The translations under genes were made by a program, and so were the position numbers. 64,000 nucleotides of DNA, from NCBI GenBank assembly GCA_028532765.1, contig JAQQAR010000093.1:62001-126000 (forward strand), written 5' to 3'. The notes under the pieces are model-generated. The model did no database searches and was not told where the DNA came from. It was given only the letters and a program-made list of their open reading frames with translations. Source of the DNA: Sphaerochaetaceae bacterium (GTDB lineage: Bacteria > Spirochaetota > Spirochaetia > Sphaerochaetales > Sphaerochaetaceae). This document shows, one piece after another, positions 32,244 through 42,003 of this stretch; position 1 is the first letter of the stretch, and each line of letters begins with the position of its first letter.

Positions 32244-34331
32244 TTACGCCTCACTTCCTTCAGCGCTGAAGGGAGGAGCATGGCGAAGCACTTCCCTGAT
32301 CACCATGAGAGAGGGGGCCAAGAACCCTGGGTCGGTGGCAAGGATCTGGTCAGCTTCTTCTCGTGCTATCTCGATAAGGGGGAGGTCCTCCGTCAGGGAT
32401 GCGTAGGAGAGCTTGAGGTAGCCAGACTGTTTGGTTCCTGTCAGTTCCCCTGGTCCCCTGATCAAGAGGTCTTGCTCTGCTATGTAGAAGCCGTCGTTCG
32501 ACTCCTTCATTACCTTGAGCCGTTGTTTTGCTTCATCGGTCAACTCATTTGAGAAAACGAGAAAACAGTAGGACTGCAACTGGGAACGGCCAACCCTTCC
32601 CCTGAGCTGGTGAAGGGCAGAGAGCCCGAATCGCTCGGCATGTTCAATGATCATGCAGGTTGCATTGGGTATGTCGATCCCGACCTCAACAACACTGGTG
32701 GAGACCAGATAGCCAAGCTTTCCGGCTTGGTAGTCCTTGAGGATGGTGACTTTCTCTTCCTCGTCCAGTTTGCTGTGGATCAGGGCTGAGGGAACATCAG
32801 GGTAAGATTGCTTGAGGAAATCATACATGGAAATGACATCCCTTAGTTCACTCTGGCCACTGTCGTCAATTCTCGGGTAAACGAAATATGCCTGGTGGCC
32901 ACGTTTGAACTCGACCCCTACCGATGCATACATCCTCCTCCTGCTCTGTTCATTGACCAGGTGGGTGATCACCGGCTTCCTTCCTGGTGGCATGGTTCTT
33001 AAGGTGGAAACATTGAGATTCCCGAATACGGTAAGGGAGAGGGTGCGGGGAATAGGGGTGGCTGTCATCAGCAACACGTCAGGAACCGTGCCTTTCTGGG
33101 TCAATGCAAGCCGTTGTTCCACCCCGAATCTGTGCTGCTCATCGATGATTACATAGGCCAGGTTCTTGAAACTGACCTCGGCAGAGAAGAGCGCATGGGT
33201 TCCGATGATGATATCTACCTCTCCTTCTGCAATTGCCTTAAGCAGTAGTCGCCTTTCCTTGCTCTTTACTGAACCGGTGAGGAAGGCCAGCCGGATACCC
33301 AGCTCTCCAAGCAGGCTTGCTGCTGACTCTGCATGCTGACGAGCCAACAACTCTGTGGGAGCCATAAACGCTACCTGCGCTCCATGGGAGAGTACATGCA
33401 GGGCACTGATCCAGGCAACTAGGGTCTTTCCACTGCCCACATCTCCTTGGAGCAGCCGGTTCATCGGCAGCTCCCCATCAAGATCTTCCCTGATCTCCTT
33501 CAAGCTGGTCATCTGGTCTTTGGTGAGACTGAAGGGGAGTTTCTCCATGAAGTGTAGTTCAAGCTTGGTAGGGATGCCCTGGCCTTGGTTGACGAGTCGT
33601 TGTTGCAGACCCTTGTGCCTGCGAGCTATCAACTGAAGGTAGAAGAGTTCAGTCAATGCGAGGGTTCTTCGTGCCTGCTTCAGGAGTTCAATTGTTGGGG
33701 GGAAGTGATAGCTACGAATAGCCTCGTCAGTGGAGAGCAGTTGGTATTTCTCTATCAATGTTTCAGGCAATTCTTCTTGGAAGTGGTGTATGCGTCTCAA
33801 GATCTCCTGTACATTCTTTCTGATCAGACGTTGGCTTAAGGACCCTCTCAGCGGATAAATGGGAAGTATCTTGCCGAACTGCGCTGGAAAGTCGCCATCC
33901 TCGGTAGCTGGGTAGAGTTCGAACTGGGAGCACTGCAGCTCCCCGCGATGCCAGCTCACATTCCCATAGAGGTAGTAGATCCTTCCAATCCTGATGGTCT
34001 TTTCCAGGAAGTTACGGCCAAAACAGAGCAAGCTCAAACGACCATCACCTAGGCCGGAGACATCACGTACAATAATTTTAAGGGTCCGCTTCTTGCCACT
34101 CCTCAACCCAAAGTACGAGTGAGAGAGTACTTCCACCAGGGTGTTTGCCATCTGGTTGTCCTGGATGCCTCCCAAGGGTTGGATACGGCTTCTGTCTTCC
34201 CATGTCCTTGGAGAGAGCAATAAGAGATCACTGAAAGTGGTAATCCCCAGTTCAGCATATGAGGTCTTTGCAGCAGGGCCCACCCCACTCAAGGTGGTGA
34301 TGGGCTGATGCAGGTTCCTCAAATACTCCAT
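32244..34331 (-). CDS. recG: ATP-dependent DNA helicase RecG
   Basis: A 695-residue superfamily 2 helicase for replication-fork reversal and recombination. It has the N-terminal wedge/OB region (GVGPAAKTSYAELGITTFSDLLLLSPR), Walker A LLQGDVGSGKTLVAW, the DEQH box VIIDEQHRFGVEQR, and C-terminal helicase motifs (QLRGRVGRSQLQSYCFL). The start lies 3 nt after the yggT stop, so they are co-transcribed. Confidence 0.96.
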   Translation of the reverse strand: MEYLRNLHQPITTLSGVGPAAKTSYAELGITTFSDLLLLSPRTWEDRSRIQPLGGIQDNQMANTLVEVLSHSYFGLRSGKKRTLKIIVRDVSGLGDGRLSLLCFGRNFLEKTIRIGRIYYLYGNVSWHRGELQCSQFELYPATEDGDFPAQFGKILPIYPLRGSLSQRLIRKNVQEILRRIHHFQEELPETLIEKYQLLSTDEAIRSYHFPPTIELLKQARRTLALTELFYLQLIARRHKGLQQRLVNQGQGIPTKLELHFMEKLPFSLTKDQMTSLKEIREDLDGELPMNRLLQGDVGSGKTLVAWISALHVLSHGAQVAFMAPTELLARQHAESAASLLGELGIRLAFLTGSVKSKERRLLLKAIAEGEVDIIIGTHALFSAEVSFKNLAYVIIDEQHRFGVEQRLALTQKGTVPDVLLMTATPIPRTLSLTVFGNLNVSTLRTMPPGRKPVITHLVNEQSRRRMYASVGVEFKRGHQAYFVYPRIDDSGQSELRDVISMYDFLKQSYPDVPSALIHSKLDEEEKVTILKDYQAGKLGYLVSTSVVEVGIDIPNATCMIIEHAERFGLSALHQLRGRVGRSQLQSYCFLVFSNELTDEAKQRLKVMKESNDGFYIAEQDLLIRGPGELTGTKQSGYLKLSYASLTEDLPLIEIAREEADQILATDPGFLAPSLMVIREVLRHAPPFSAEGSEA

Positions 34332-34334
34332 GGC

Positions 34335-34988
34335 TTAGAAGGAGAGATTCCCAAAGAAGTTAACAAGGAACCTGATTGCAAAGGATGCAGCAATATTGAG
34401 GACGATGAAGAAAACCAGGGCTGTAGTGACAAGCTGACGGTCGTTGATCGTGCGCTTTGGGTAGAACAATCTCTGGACCCAGTTCAGGACACCACCGATC
34501 AGTGAGTCCAGCATGGTGATGTAACTGATGGTTTTTGCACTTCGTTTGTAGCAGAAAAAGAGCCGGAAGCCCAAGAGGATGATCAAGAACCAGAAAATGG
34601 GACTGAGTAGGTACGACCAGAGTGTCTGGATGATTAGCGCAACAACCATACCAATGGTAATGGTTCCATATGCACCGTAGAAGCGGAGCATTGACTGCAC
34701 TACAGATAGGACAGCCAAGGCAACCAGTGGGGTAAGGTCGATATGACTGCGCCTAAGGCTGGATATCCCCCTAAACCATGAGAGATAGGGATCAACTACC
34801 TTGCCTATGTAGTAGGCAAGCGGGTTTTCCTGTGTCTGTCCAGGTACCCTGATCCAGGTAAGGATGATCCTGAGCCAGATCAGCAAGGAGTAGAATGAGA
34901 GCAGGGTTGCAGCAATCGAGGCAATGCTCATCAAGATATTTCCCCCGCCTGCTGTACTCATGCCGCTTTCATAATAGGTTTGGTTCAT
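34335..34988 (-). CDS. YggT family membrane protein
   Basis: A 217-residue membrane protein with about six hydrophobic segments and YggT-type repeats (LIWLRIILTWIRVPGQTQENPLAYYIGKVVDPYLSWFRGI and a second, weaker copy). YggT proteins are implicated in division or osmotic physiology, but the function is not settled. GGAGGAATGCG precedes the ATG. It sits between dnaE and recG. Confidence 0.85.
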   Translation of the reverse strand: MNQTYYESGMSTAGGGNILMSIASIAATLLSFYSLLIWLRIILTWIRVPGQTQENPLAYYIGKVVDPYLSWFRGISSLRRSHIDLTPLVALAVLSVVQSMLRFYGAYGTITIGMVVALIIQTLWSYLLSPIFWFLIILLGFRLFFCYKRSAKTISYITMLDSLIGGVLNWVQRLFYPKRTINDRQLVTTALVFFIVLNIAASFAIRFLVNFFGNLSF

Positions 34989-35028
34989 CGCATTCCTCCA
35001 CCTTAGTAAGATACCGAACTTTTTAGCG

Positions 35029-38000
35029 TTAGTCGAACCAAATATGCAAGATAGCAGGATTTTCCTTGGTTGCTTCTACCAATTCATCACAGTAGCGCAC
35101 ACTGAACTCTCTTCCACAGGCAACACTGAGAGGTGACTCCTGTCCCTCTTCCTTGAAATGGAGCAGGAGAGAGCAGGACCCGCCATAGGAGAGGCAGAGG
35201 TCCCTGAGCTGTGTGATATGTTCATTGTTGCAGAAGGATTTCTCCAGTTCAATATGGCATCTGCTTACCGCCACAGGGGCAAGCTGGGTTGGGTCAACGA
35301 GTATCTGCTCGATAAGATAGGAGATCTTGTCATTGCCCCGGGAGTTGTCGAACTTCCCTACAAATCCATAGATCCCATCCACTTTGAGAATGTCCCGATA
35401 CTGTTCATAGGTCTTTGGGAAAAGCGTTGCATCAAAGGTTGCATTCTTGTCGGTGAGCTGCAAGAATCCCATGACACTGCCCTTTTGGGTGGTGAATGGC
35501 CTGATTCCTGTAACCATGGCTATAATGTTGACCGGACGGCCAAAGGGAACCTGTTCCAGTTTTGCGGTATTGACAGTCACCCGCTGTGCAATTGCCTGGT
35601 TGAATGCATCCAGTGGGTGCCCAGAGATATAGAACCCGAGCAGTCCTTTTTCCATCTCCAATTTTTCAGGTAGGTTCCAGTCAGGCACCTCACGCATGGA
35701 AAACGTCTCCATGGCTGCTTCGGTCTCCTCATCGAAGAGAGAAATCTGCCCGAATGCGGTTGCTTCTTTTCGTTTCTGTACATAGGTGATGGCATCACTG
35801 AGATTCTCAAGCAGGGTGGGACGGTTGGTTCCCAGTGTATCGAATGCCCCTGCCTTGATCAGTGATTCAAGGAGTTTGGTATTCATCGCCTTGGTTTCCA
35901 GGCGGGTAAGGAAGTCAAGCAAGTCCTTGTAGGGTCCGCTCTCTTCCCTCTCCTTTACGATAAGTTCAACGATTCCTTCCCCCACATTCTTGATGCCTGC
36001 GAGTCCATACACAATCTTTCCCTCAACAACAGAGAAATGTTTGTCGGAGTAGTTGATCGATGGAGGGAGGATATCCAGCCCGTTATCCTTTGCAACTTGC
36101 AAATATTCGCTGAACTTATCTGGACTTCCCATCTCATTGGTGAGGTTGGCAGCCCAGAATTCAGCAGGGTAGTTTGCTTTCAGGTATGCTGTCTGGTAGG
36201 CCACCACCGAGTAGGCAACCGCATGGCTCTTATTGAATCCATAGCCTGCAAAGGGTTCCAGCATCTCAAAGATCTCAATGGCATGTTGCTCAGTTCTTCC
36301 AAGTGCCTTTGCCCCTTCAATGAACTTTACCTTCTCCTTTTCCAAGGCAGCAACTTTCTTCTTACCCATGATACGCCTGAGAATATCAGCATTGCCGAGA
36401 GAGTACCCAGCGATAATCTGGGCCACCTTCATTACCTGTTCCTGGTAGACGATGACACCGTAGGTGGTTTTCAGTTCTTCTTCCAGTTCAGGGTTCGCAT
36501 AGGTAATGGGTTGTTTGCCGAGTTTGCAGTTGATGAACTGCGGGATATAAGCCATTGGGCCAGGACGGTAGAGTGCATTCAAGGCAACCAGGTCCTCTAT
36601 ATCGTTGGGTTTTGCTTCCTTGAGGATGTTCTGCATTCCTTGGCTTTCAAACTGGAATACTGCGTTGCTCTCACCTCTACCAAGCATGGCAAAGGTCTTC
36701 TCATCTTGTTCGTCGATCTCACTTGCATTGAAGGTGGGATCCTTTTTCTTGATCAAGTCCTCGGTATGTTTAACCAAAGTGAGTGTCTTGAGTCCCAGGA
36801 AGTCCATCTTTACCAACCCACACTCCTCAATGAGGTCCATTGAGTACTGGGTGGAGATGGCTCCGGTCTTCGCGTCACGGTAGAGGGGGACATAGTTGAG
36901 TAGGTTCTCCTTGCCTATGACCACCCCTGCCGCATGGGTGGATGTGTGCCGGTTCAGACCTTCAAGACGGCGTGCTGCATCGAAGAGTTCAGCATAGACC
37001 CCTCCCTTCTTCTCCAGCTCTACCAGATCGTTGTTCTGCTCGAAGGCTTTTGTCAGATTCATCTTCGGGTCGTCAGGAATGAGTTTGCAGATGTTGTTCG
37101 ATTCCTCGAAAGGAATATCCAGTACCCTGGCAACATCCTTCACTACAGCCTTTGCTTTCAAGGTACCGAAGGTGGCAATCTGGGCAACTCGTTCGGTTCC
37201 GTAGTGCTCGGTGACATAATTGATGACTTCCTGCCTTCTCTCGTAGCAGAAGTCAATATCGAAGTCCGGCATACTTACCCGTTCCGGGTTGAGGAATCGT
37301 TCAAACAGCAGGTTGTATTTGATTGGATCGACATCAGTTATTCCCAGTGAGTAAGCCACAAGGGAACCCGCACCGGAGCCTCGCCCTGGGCCTACGGGGA
37401 TGTCGTGGTTCTTTGCCCACTGGATGTAGTCCATGACGATAAGGAAATACCCTTCGAACTGCATCTTGGTGATGATATCGAGTTCGTAATCAAGACGTTT
37501 CTGGAGTTCTTCAGTGATGGTATCATAGTGTGATCTCAAACCTTCGTTGGAGAGGTGGCGAAGATAGTCGGCTGTATCACTGAACTCGGGAGGAACTTCG
37601 AAGTTTGGAAGCAGGGGTCCGGGGAAGTGAATCTCCAGGTTGCATCGCTCTGCAATCTGGAGTGTATTCTCGATTGCCTCAGGACACCAACTGAAGAGCT
37701 CACTCATCTCCTGCTCACTCTTCATATAGAATTCCTGGTTGGGAAAACGCATCCGGTTCGGGTCATTCTTCTTGGAGTTTGTGCCAACACAGAGTAGGAG
37801 ATCCTGAGCGTTTGCATCACTCTTTTCGATGTAATGGATGTCATTGGTGCAAACCAGGGGGATACCGGTCTCATCACTGATCTGTTTCAGCAATGGATTG
37901 GTTTTCTTCTGTTCAGGCAGTCCATGGTCCTGCATTTCCAGGTAGTACCGTCCATCATCGAAGACAGAGGCAAACCACTGTGCCCTCTCCTTTGCCAGGT

Positions 38001-38511
38001 CATACTGGTCGTTGAGCAGATGTTGCAGAATCTCACCGCCAAGGCAGGCTGAGAGGCAAATCAAGCCTTCATTATGCTTGATAAGTAACTCGTCATCAAT
38101 TCGGGGTTTGAAGTAGAACCCTTCAGTATAGGAAATCGAGTTGAGTTCCATCAGGTTATGGTATCCCTTCTCATTCATTGCAAGCAAGATAAGGTGGTAC
38201 TGGTTGGGCTTTTTCCCCCCTGGAAGAGGGCGCTCTGTATGATCCTTTGGATTACTGTAGAACTCACACCCTATGATGGGGTTGATCCCTGCATCCTTTG
38301 CAGCGTAATAGAACCGTAGTGCTCCGAACATGTTCCCATGATCAGTGATGGCCAGGCTCTTCATCCCCAATTCTTTGGCTTTTTCCATGTAGCGGGGGAT
38401 CGGGGCTGCTCCATCGAGCAGGGAAAAATCGGTATGGTTGTGCAGGTGAATGAAGGTACTCTGCATCTCGGTGGATACTATTTCAGACTCAGCCATGTAC
38501 ATATGCTCCAA
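35029..38511 (-). CDS. dnaE: DNA polymerase III alpha subunit
   Basis: The 1160-residue replicative C-family polymerase. It has an N-terminal PHP domain (FIHLHNHTDFSLLDGAAPI, SLAITDHGNMFG), the palm catalytic aspartates (MPDFDIDFC near residue 405), the fingers/tau-binding regions, helix-hairpin-helix region, and a C-terminal OB domain (VTGIRPFTTQKGSVMGFLQLTDK). The start is 3 nt after the upstream FAD-subunit gene. It lacks its own obvious promoter and appears to depend on the operon starting near 41.9 kb. Confidence 0.97.
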   Translation of the reverse strand: MEHMYMAESEIVSTEMQSTFIHLHNHTDFSLLDGAAPIPRYMEKAKELGMKSLAITDHGNMFGALRFYYAAKDAGINPIIGCEFYSNPKDHTERPLPGGKKPNQYHLILLAMNEKGYHNLMELNSISYTEGFYFKPRIDDELLIKHNEGLICLSACLGGEILQHLLNDQYDLAKERAQWFASVFDDGRYYLEMQDHGLPEQKKTNPLLKQISDETGIPLVCTNDIHYIEKSDANAQDLLLCVGTNSKKNDPNRMRFPNQEFYMKSEQEMSELFSWCPEAIENTLQIAERCNLEIHFPGPLLPNFEVPPEFSDTADYLRHLSNEGLRSHYDTITEELQKRLDYELDIITKMQFEGYFLIVMDYIQWAKNHDIPVGPGRGSGAGSLVAYSLGITDVDPIKYNLLFERFLNPERVSMPDFDIDFCYERRQEVINYVTEHYGTERVAQIATFGTLKAKAVVKDVARVLDIPFEESNNICKLIPDDPKMNLTKAFEQNNDLVELEKKGGVYAELFDAARRLEGLNRHTSTHAAGVVIGKENLLNYVPLYRDAKTGAISTQYSMDLIEECGLVKMDFLGLKTLTLVKHTEDLIKKKDPTFNASEIDEQDEKTFAMLGRGESNAVFQFESQGMQNILKEAKPNDIEDLVALNALYRPGPMAYIPQFINCKLGKQPITYANPELEEELKTTYGVIVYQEQVMKVAQIIAGYSLGNADILRRIMGKKKVAALEKEKVKFIEGAKALGRTEQHAIEIFEMLEPFAGYGFNKSHAVAYSVVAYQTAYLKANYPAEFWAANLTNEMGSPDKFSEYLQVAKDNGLDILPPSINYSDKHFSVVEGKIVYGLAGIKNVGEGIVELIVKEREESGPYKDLLDFLTRLETKAMNTKLLESLIKAGAFDTLGTNRPTLLENLSDAITYVQKRKEATAFGQISLFDEETEAAMETFSMREVPDWNLPEKLEMEKGLLGFYISGHPLDAFNQAIAQRVTVNTAKLEQVPFGRPVNIIAMVTGIRPFTTQKGSVMGFLQLTDKNATFDATLFPKTYEQYRDILKVDGIYGFVGKFDNSRGNDKISYLIEQILVDPTQLAPVAVSRCHIELEKSFCNNEHITQLRDLCLSYGGSCSLLLHFKEEGQESPLSVACGREFSVRYCDELVEATKENPAILHIWFD

Positions 38512-38514
38512 GCA

Positions 38515-39402
38515 TCAGGAGGAGAGCGTCTGGGCGTTGAGTTCGTGCAGGAAGGATTCGAAGATTCTCCTGGCACGCTCAAGCTGTAGTTCGCTTATCG
38601 CTCCATGCATTTTTCTTAATTCAGATACCAGCTCATAGGAGAGCGTATTGACCCGTTCTGGATGAATCGGGAGGGTCTGCCCCGACAATTTCGAAACAAG
38701 GTCCTTGCTGATATGATAGGCCTTGTTTGGGAACGTCGTGCAAAACTGTACCTTGGAAATGGTATTTTGTGCACGGGTTGCTTGAAACGCAACTATAACA
38801 CATTCGTCAGTATTCCGGATAGGGTCTTCAACGATAATGAACCGTTGGAAATCGCCATATTCGAGCCCAATGCGAATTCTTGTCAGCAGGGCTTTCTGTG
38901 GGCCGAGCAACAGCTTCCCATCTTTGTCGTAGAGCTTGGCAATCGGGATCCAATGGGTTGTTGCCTTTCCCCCTTGGTAGTATTTTACCTCGGCGTTTGC
39001 GTCGAGAATGGCAAGAGTCGTTGACAACCCAAAGCGAATATCAGGGACACAGAGGCTTCCCCCTATGGTTGTCTGTTTTCTCACAATCTGGGAGGCTTGG
39101 CTTTGCAGGGTTTTCTGGAGAATCTCAGGGAGGACCAATTTTCCTGCATACAGCAACTGACTTGCAGTGACCATTGCCCCGATTTCAACGAAACGGTCAT
39201 TTCTAGTGATGCGTTTGAGCTCCTCAAGCTCATCAAGATTGATGATACCATCCTTGATCTCGCTAGGATAATAGTCCCTCTGGCTCATCAGATACGTTCC
39301 CCCTCCCCAGATGACAGCTTGGGGATAGCGATGGGCTATGGTTGCAAATTCGCTCAATGTCTTGGGGGTATGGATGACAGGAGACCTAATGCCTTCGTAC
39401 AC
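38515..39402 (-). CDS. Xanthine-dehydrogenase-type FAD-binding subunit
   Basis: A 295-residue protein of the CoxM/XdhB FAD-binding family. The two FAD loops are visible: AVIWGGGTYLM near residue 31 and TIGGSLCVPD near 113. The C-terminal CO-dehydrogenase-flavoprotein domain is present. Such subunits pass electrons from [2Fe-2S] clusters to NAD or quinone. It overlaps the [2Fe-2S] gene by 17 nt and runs into dnaE. Confidence 0.86.
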   Translation of the reverse strand: MYEGIRSPVIHTPKTLSEFATIAHRYPQAVIWGGGTYLMSQRDYYPSEIKDGIINLDELEELKRITRNDRFVEIGAMVTASQLLYAGKLVLPEILQKTLQSQASQIVRKQTTIGGSLCVPDIRFGLSTTLAILDANAEVKYYQGGKATTHWIPIAKLYDKDGKLLLGPQKALLTRIRIGLEYGDFQRFIIVEDPIRNTDECVIVAFQATRAQNTISKVQFCTTFPNKAYHISKDLVSKLSGQTLPIHPERVNTLSYELVSELRKMHGAISELQLERARRIFESFLHELNAQTLSS

Positions 39403-39937
39403 GTTTACGCCTCCTATAGGTGAGGGCTATCTCAACAATTTGTAGTAATTCAGCCATATCCATACACTGGCATGTATTCAGACTGAGTTCTTGGATAATT
39501 GCTTCCTTGTCCAAGGGAGCCTCATCATTTTGACCTCCAGCAATGGGTAGGTTGTTTCTTCCAAATGTGCGGTTGCGCGTGCTGTTGGTCATCTCTTGCA
39601 ATATGGATTCAATGATCAAGGTCTTGGATGCAAAACAATTGGGACACGGGGTATTTCCTGTGGCCTTGTAGGCACGCTCAATGTCTCGGTAGAGACGTGT
39701 TTTCTGGTAACTGTCAAAGGTCCTGACTGTCGCCTCCCTGAGGCGGAATGCAGGAATGACGCAGGAGAGTGTTGCCTCGTCATTGAGAAGGACGATGCAG
39801 TTTCCGCAGGCCTTCCCTCTGCAGTGGCTATTGATGCTGGTTATCCCTACATCCTCCATAAGAATAAGTGAGAGTGGCTTGTTTGAGTTGACTGACAGGG
39901 AGAGAGCCTTCCCGTCTATAGTACATTCTATCTTCAT
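39386..39937 (-). CDS. [2Fe-2S] iron-sulfur subunit, xanthine-dehydrogenase type
   Basis: A 183-residue ferredoxin-like protein with two cluster-binding sets. The plant-type set is C-x4-C-x2-C-x11-C (HCRGKACGNCIVLL ... LSC). The second set is CPNC ... CQC in the helical domain. An unusual ~35-residue linker (TNSTRNRTFGRNNLPIAGGQND) separates the halves of the second set. The start overlaps the large subunit by 4 nt. Confidence 0.84.
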   Translation of the reverse strand: MKIECTIDGKALSLSVNSNKPLSLILMEDVGITSINSHCRGKACGNCIVLLNDEATLSCVIPAFRLREATVRTFDSYQKTRLYRDIERAYKATGNTPCPNCFASKTLIIESILQEMTNSTRNRTFGRNNLPIAGGQNDEAPLDKEAIIQELSLNTCQCMDMAELLQIVEIALTYRRRKRVRRH

Positions 39938-41892
39938 ACATTACCTCTGAGTGCCTCAAGCAATGTCTCTCCGTCTACGGGGATTTTCCCGACCGGATAA
40001 CCAAGGGCTTGTTCAAGGGCTGAGATAAACACGCTGGTGATTACTCCTTTCAAAGCACTGGTGATTGAAGAAGAGATCTGTTGGCCCTCATCTTTTATGG
40101 TGATTTCAATATTGAATGTATCGCTATGGCTCAAGAGTGCTCCTGCCTCCCTGAGTGTAGTGACGATTGTGTGGCGGATCTTGCTTCTTAGGCTCTGTTC
40201 ATCAAAAACCCTGGAGAGGGATACTGCACACCAAACCCTTCTTACCAGAGGCTGCAAGGTGACCGAGTCAATCTCCAATTCCAAGGCAGTTGCCACCCAG
40301 CTATTGCTGAGAAACATGGATCCTTTCATCCCTGGTTGTTTCGGAGAGAGCACACTTTCACAGATAGGAAGGGGCTGGACAAATCGTTTCTCCTTGATCT
40401 GATTACAAGCTTTCTGAATCTGTTGCGGCATTCTCCCACTATTTGCGGTCAGTACAGAAGGACCACTGTCAAGCATCTCTTTTTGTTCCTCTACAAAGGT
40501 GATGTCACTTTTTGAAACCTGTAGTTCCTCACTGATGATCTGCTTCCAGATCTCTGCGCTTGATCCGATGGTATAGAAAGAGGTATTCACTTCGACCTTG
40601 TTGTTTGGGTTGAGGGTGATCTGTACAGGTTGGTGTGGTAGGGAACGGCATTCACTGCTGAATCCGCTTATTCCAGCTCCACAGGCGAGCGCAACCCCTC
40701 TGCTGTAGTTGAAGAAGGTCGAGAGTTTAACACGCATCTGGGCCTGCATCTCATAAGCGGCGTTTTTCCTCTGGAAGTCGCTGGAGTCGCTTACTGTGGT
40801 TATGAGTTCCTTGAGTTTCGCATATTTATCTGAACGGATGACCTGGCTGTGCGAGGTACTCTCTGAAGCAAATTTCAACCGCCAGGTGAGGGGATTGTAC
40901 CCGCTGAGTTTTGCCAGGGCACTATAGTGGGATTCTGTTGAGCAGAGTGCATCACTGTAACCCAGATCCCCAAAGAAGTGGGCTGGTCTTTTTCGAGAGG
41001 TGTTGAATGTAATGGATATGCTTAGCGACATCAGGCTATACAGCGGTACCAAGCCGGCAATCAGTTGATTGGCCATCTCATCACTGAACAGCGAAACACT
41101 CCCTTGGTCGACTTCTACCTCGATTGATTCAGCTTGGGTTCGACCGTCGCTGAAGAACCAGGTCTTTCGTTTGATGGTAAGGTCTGGGCGTATGCTCTCT
41201 GCATTGATGAGCATCTCGACCGGGCAGTTGCCTTTCAGGCAGGCAATGGATGCTATGGCACACATGGTGCTCGGTGTGATGAGCATCTCATCATGTGGGG
41301 CAAAGAACGGTTCGCGATGGATTACAATGCGGCGTTTGGGAATGCCGGTAACATCACTGACGGTCTCCCTGACATGGCTTGGCCACTGGGTAGGCGTGGT
41401 GATATGCAGTATATCTTCTTCAAGCACAACCTTGATTCTTGAGAGTGTATTGCTCTCATAATTGCTCCCACTATAGTGATAGGTACGCTCAAGCACTTCC
41501 AGCCCATCTTCCTTGATGGCTTCCTCTAGGTTGCCGAATTGGAAGGAGAAGGGTTTTGTTTCCACTGGTGGGGAAGCCTCCTCTCCACTGGGAAGCTGGT
41601 AGGAGATATTGATCTCCTTGCTTTTAAGTTGGACAGACTCAGTATCGTATCCAAAGAGTGCAAGAATGGGTTGGTGATAATACGAGATGACCGAGGAGGT
41701 GAGCAGGGGGGTGGATGCATCCAACACGCGCACGCGGTTTGTTCCCGGGATATCCCTGGTGGTGACCAGTACAAAGTTGTTGTCCAATGTAGGTAGTGAG
41801 ATTTCCTCTATTCGGCCGGCATCGACCGATGAGGTGACGATGTAGCCGTGGAGGGTGGTCACCTTGCCTGTCGATGATCGTTTTTCTGTCAT
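39934..41892 (-). CDS. Divergent xanthine-dehydrogenase-like large (molybdopterin) subunit
   Basis: A 652-residue protein placed where the Mo-binding subunit is expected. The overall layout is recognisable (TSSVISYYHQPILALFG corresponds to the usual GQP strand; a C-terminal ...LEALRGNV). However, the canonical Moco motifs (GGGFGGK, the QxxG loop, the catalytic GE...PP segment) are not evident. It may have lost molybdenum chemistry or be a remote homologue. The start is the ATG after GAGAGGAACATCGC. First gene of the leftward operon that also carries dnaE. Confidence 0.65.
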   Translation of the reverse strand: MTEKRSSTGKVTTLHGYIVTSSVDAGRIEEISLPTLDNNFVLVTTRDIPGTNRVRVLDASTPLLTSSVISYYHQPILALFGYDTESVQLKSKEINISYQLPSGEEASPPVETKPFSFQFGNLEEAIKEDGLEVLERTYHYSGSNYESNTLSRIKVVLEEDILHITTPTQWPSHVRETVSDVTGIPKRRIVIHREPFFAPHDEMLITPSTMCAIASIACLKGNCPVEMLINAESIRPDLTIKRKTWFFSDGRTQAESIEVEVDQGSVSLFSDEMANQLIAGLVPLYSLMSLSISITFNTSRKRPAHFFGDLGYSDALCSTESHYSALAKLSGYNPLTWRLKFASESTSHSQVIRSDKYAKLKELITTVSDSSDFQRKNAAYEMQAQMRVKLSTFFNYSRGVALACGAGISGFSSECRSLPHQPVQITLNPNNKVEVNTSFYTIGSSAEIWKQIISEELQVSKSDITFVEEQKEMLDSGPSVLTANSGRMPQQIQKACNQIKEKRFVQPLPICESVLSPKQPGMKGSMFLSNSWVATALELEIDSVTLQPLVRRVWCAVSLSRVFDEQSLRSKIRHTIVTTLREAGALLSHSDTFNIEITIKDEGQQISSSITSALKGVITSVFISALEQALGYPVGKIPVDGETLLEALRGNV

Positions 41893-41916
41893 GCGATGTT
41901 CCTCTCTCGAGTATGA

Positions 41917-41945
41917 AAGATACCATGTCCCGCCCTCGAGGGCAA
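41917..41945 (-). promoter_or_regulatory. Promoter of the XDH-like/dnaE operon
   Basis: Minus strand: TTGCCC, 17 nt, TATCTT. It is located about 25 nt before the large-subunit ATG and is divergent from the ligA promoter. Confidence 0.5.
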
Positions 41946-41967
41946 TGAGAGAAACCACCTACTCCGC

Positions 41968-41996
41968 TTGCAAGGCAAGGGTGCAAGCCGTACAAT
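41968..41996 (+). promoter_or_regulatory. ligA promoter, leaderless type
   Basis: TTGCAA, 17 nt, TACAAT, then 7 nt to the ATG at 42004. No SD is present. Confidence 0.65.
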
Positions 41997-42003
41997 TAGG
42001 GCT

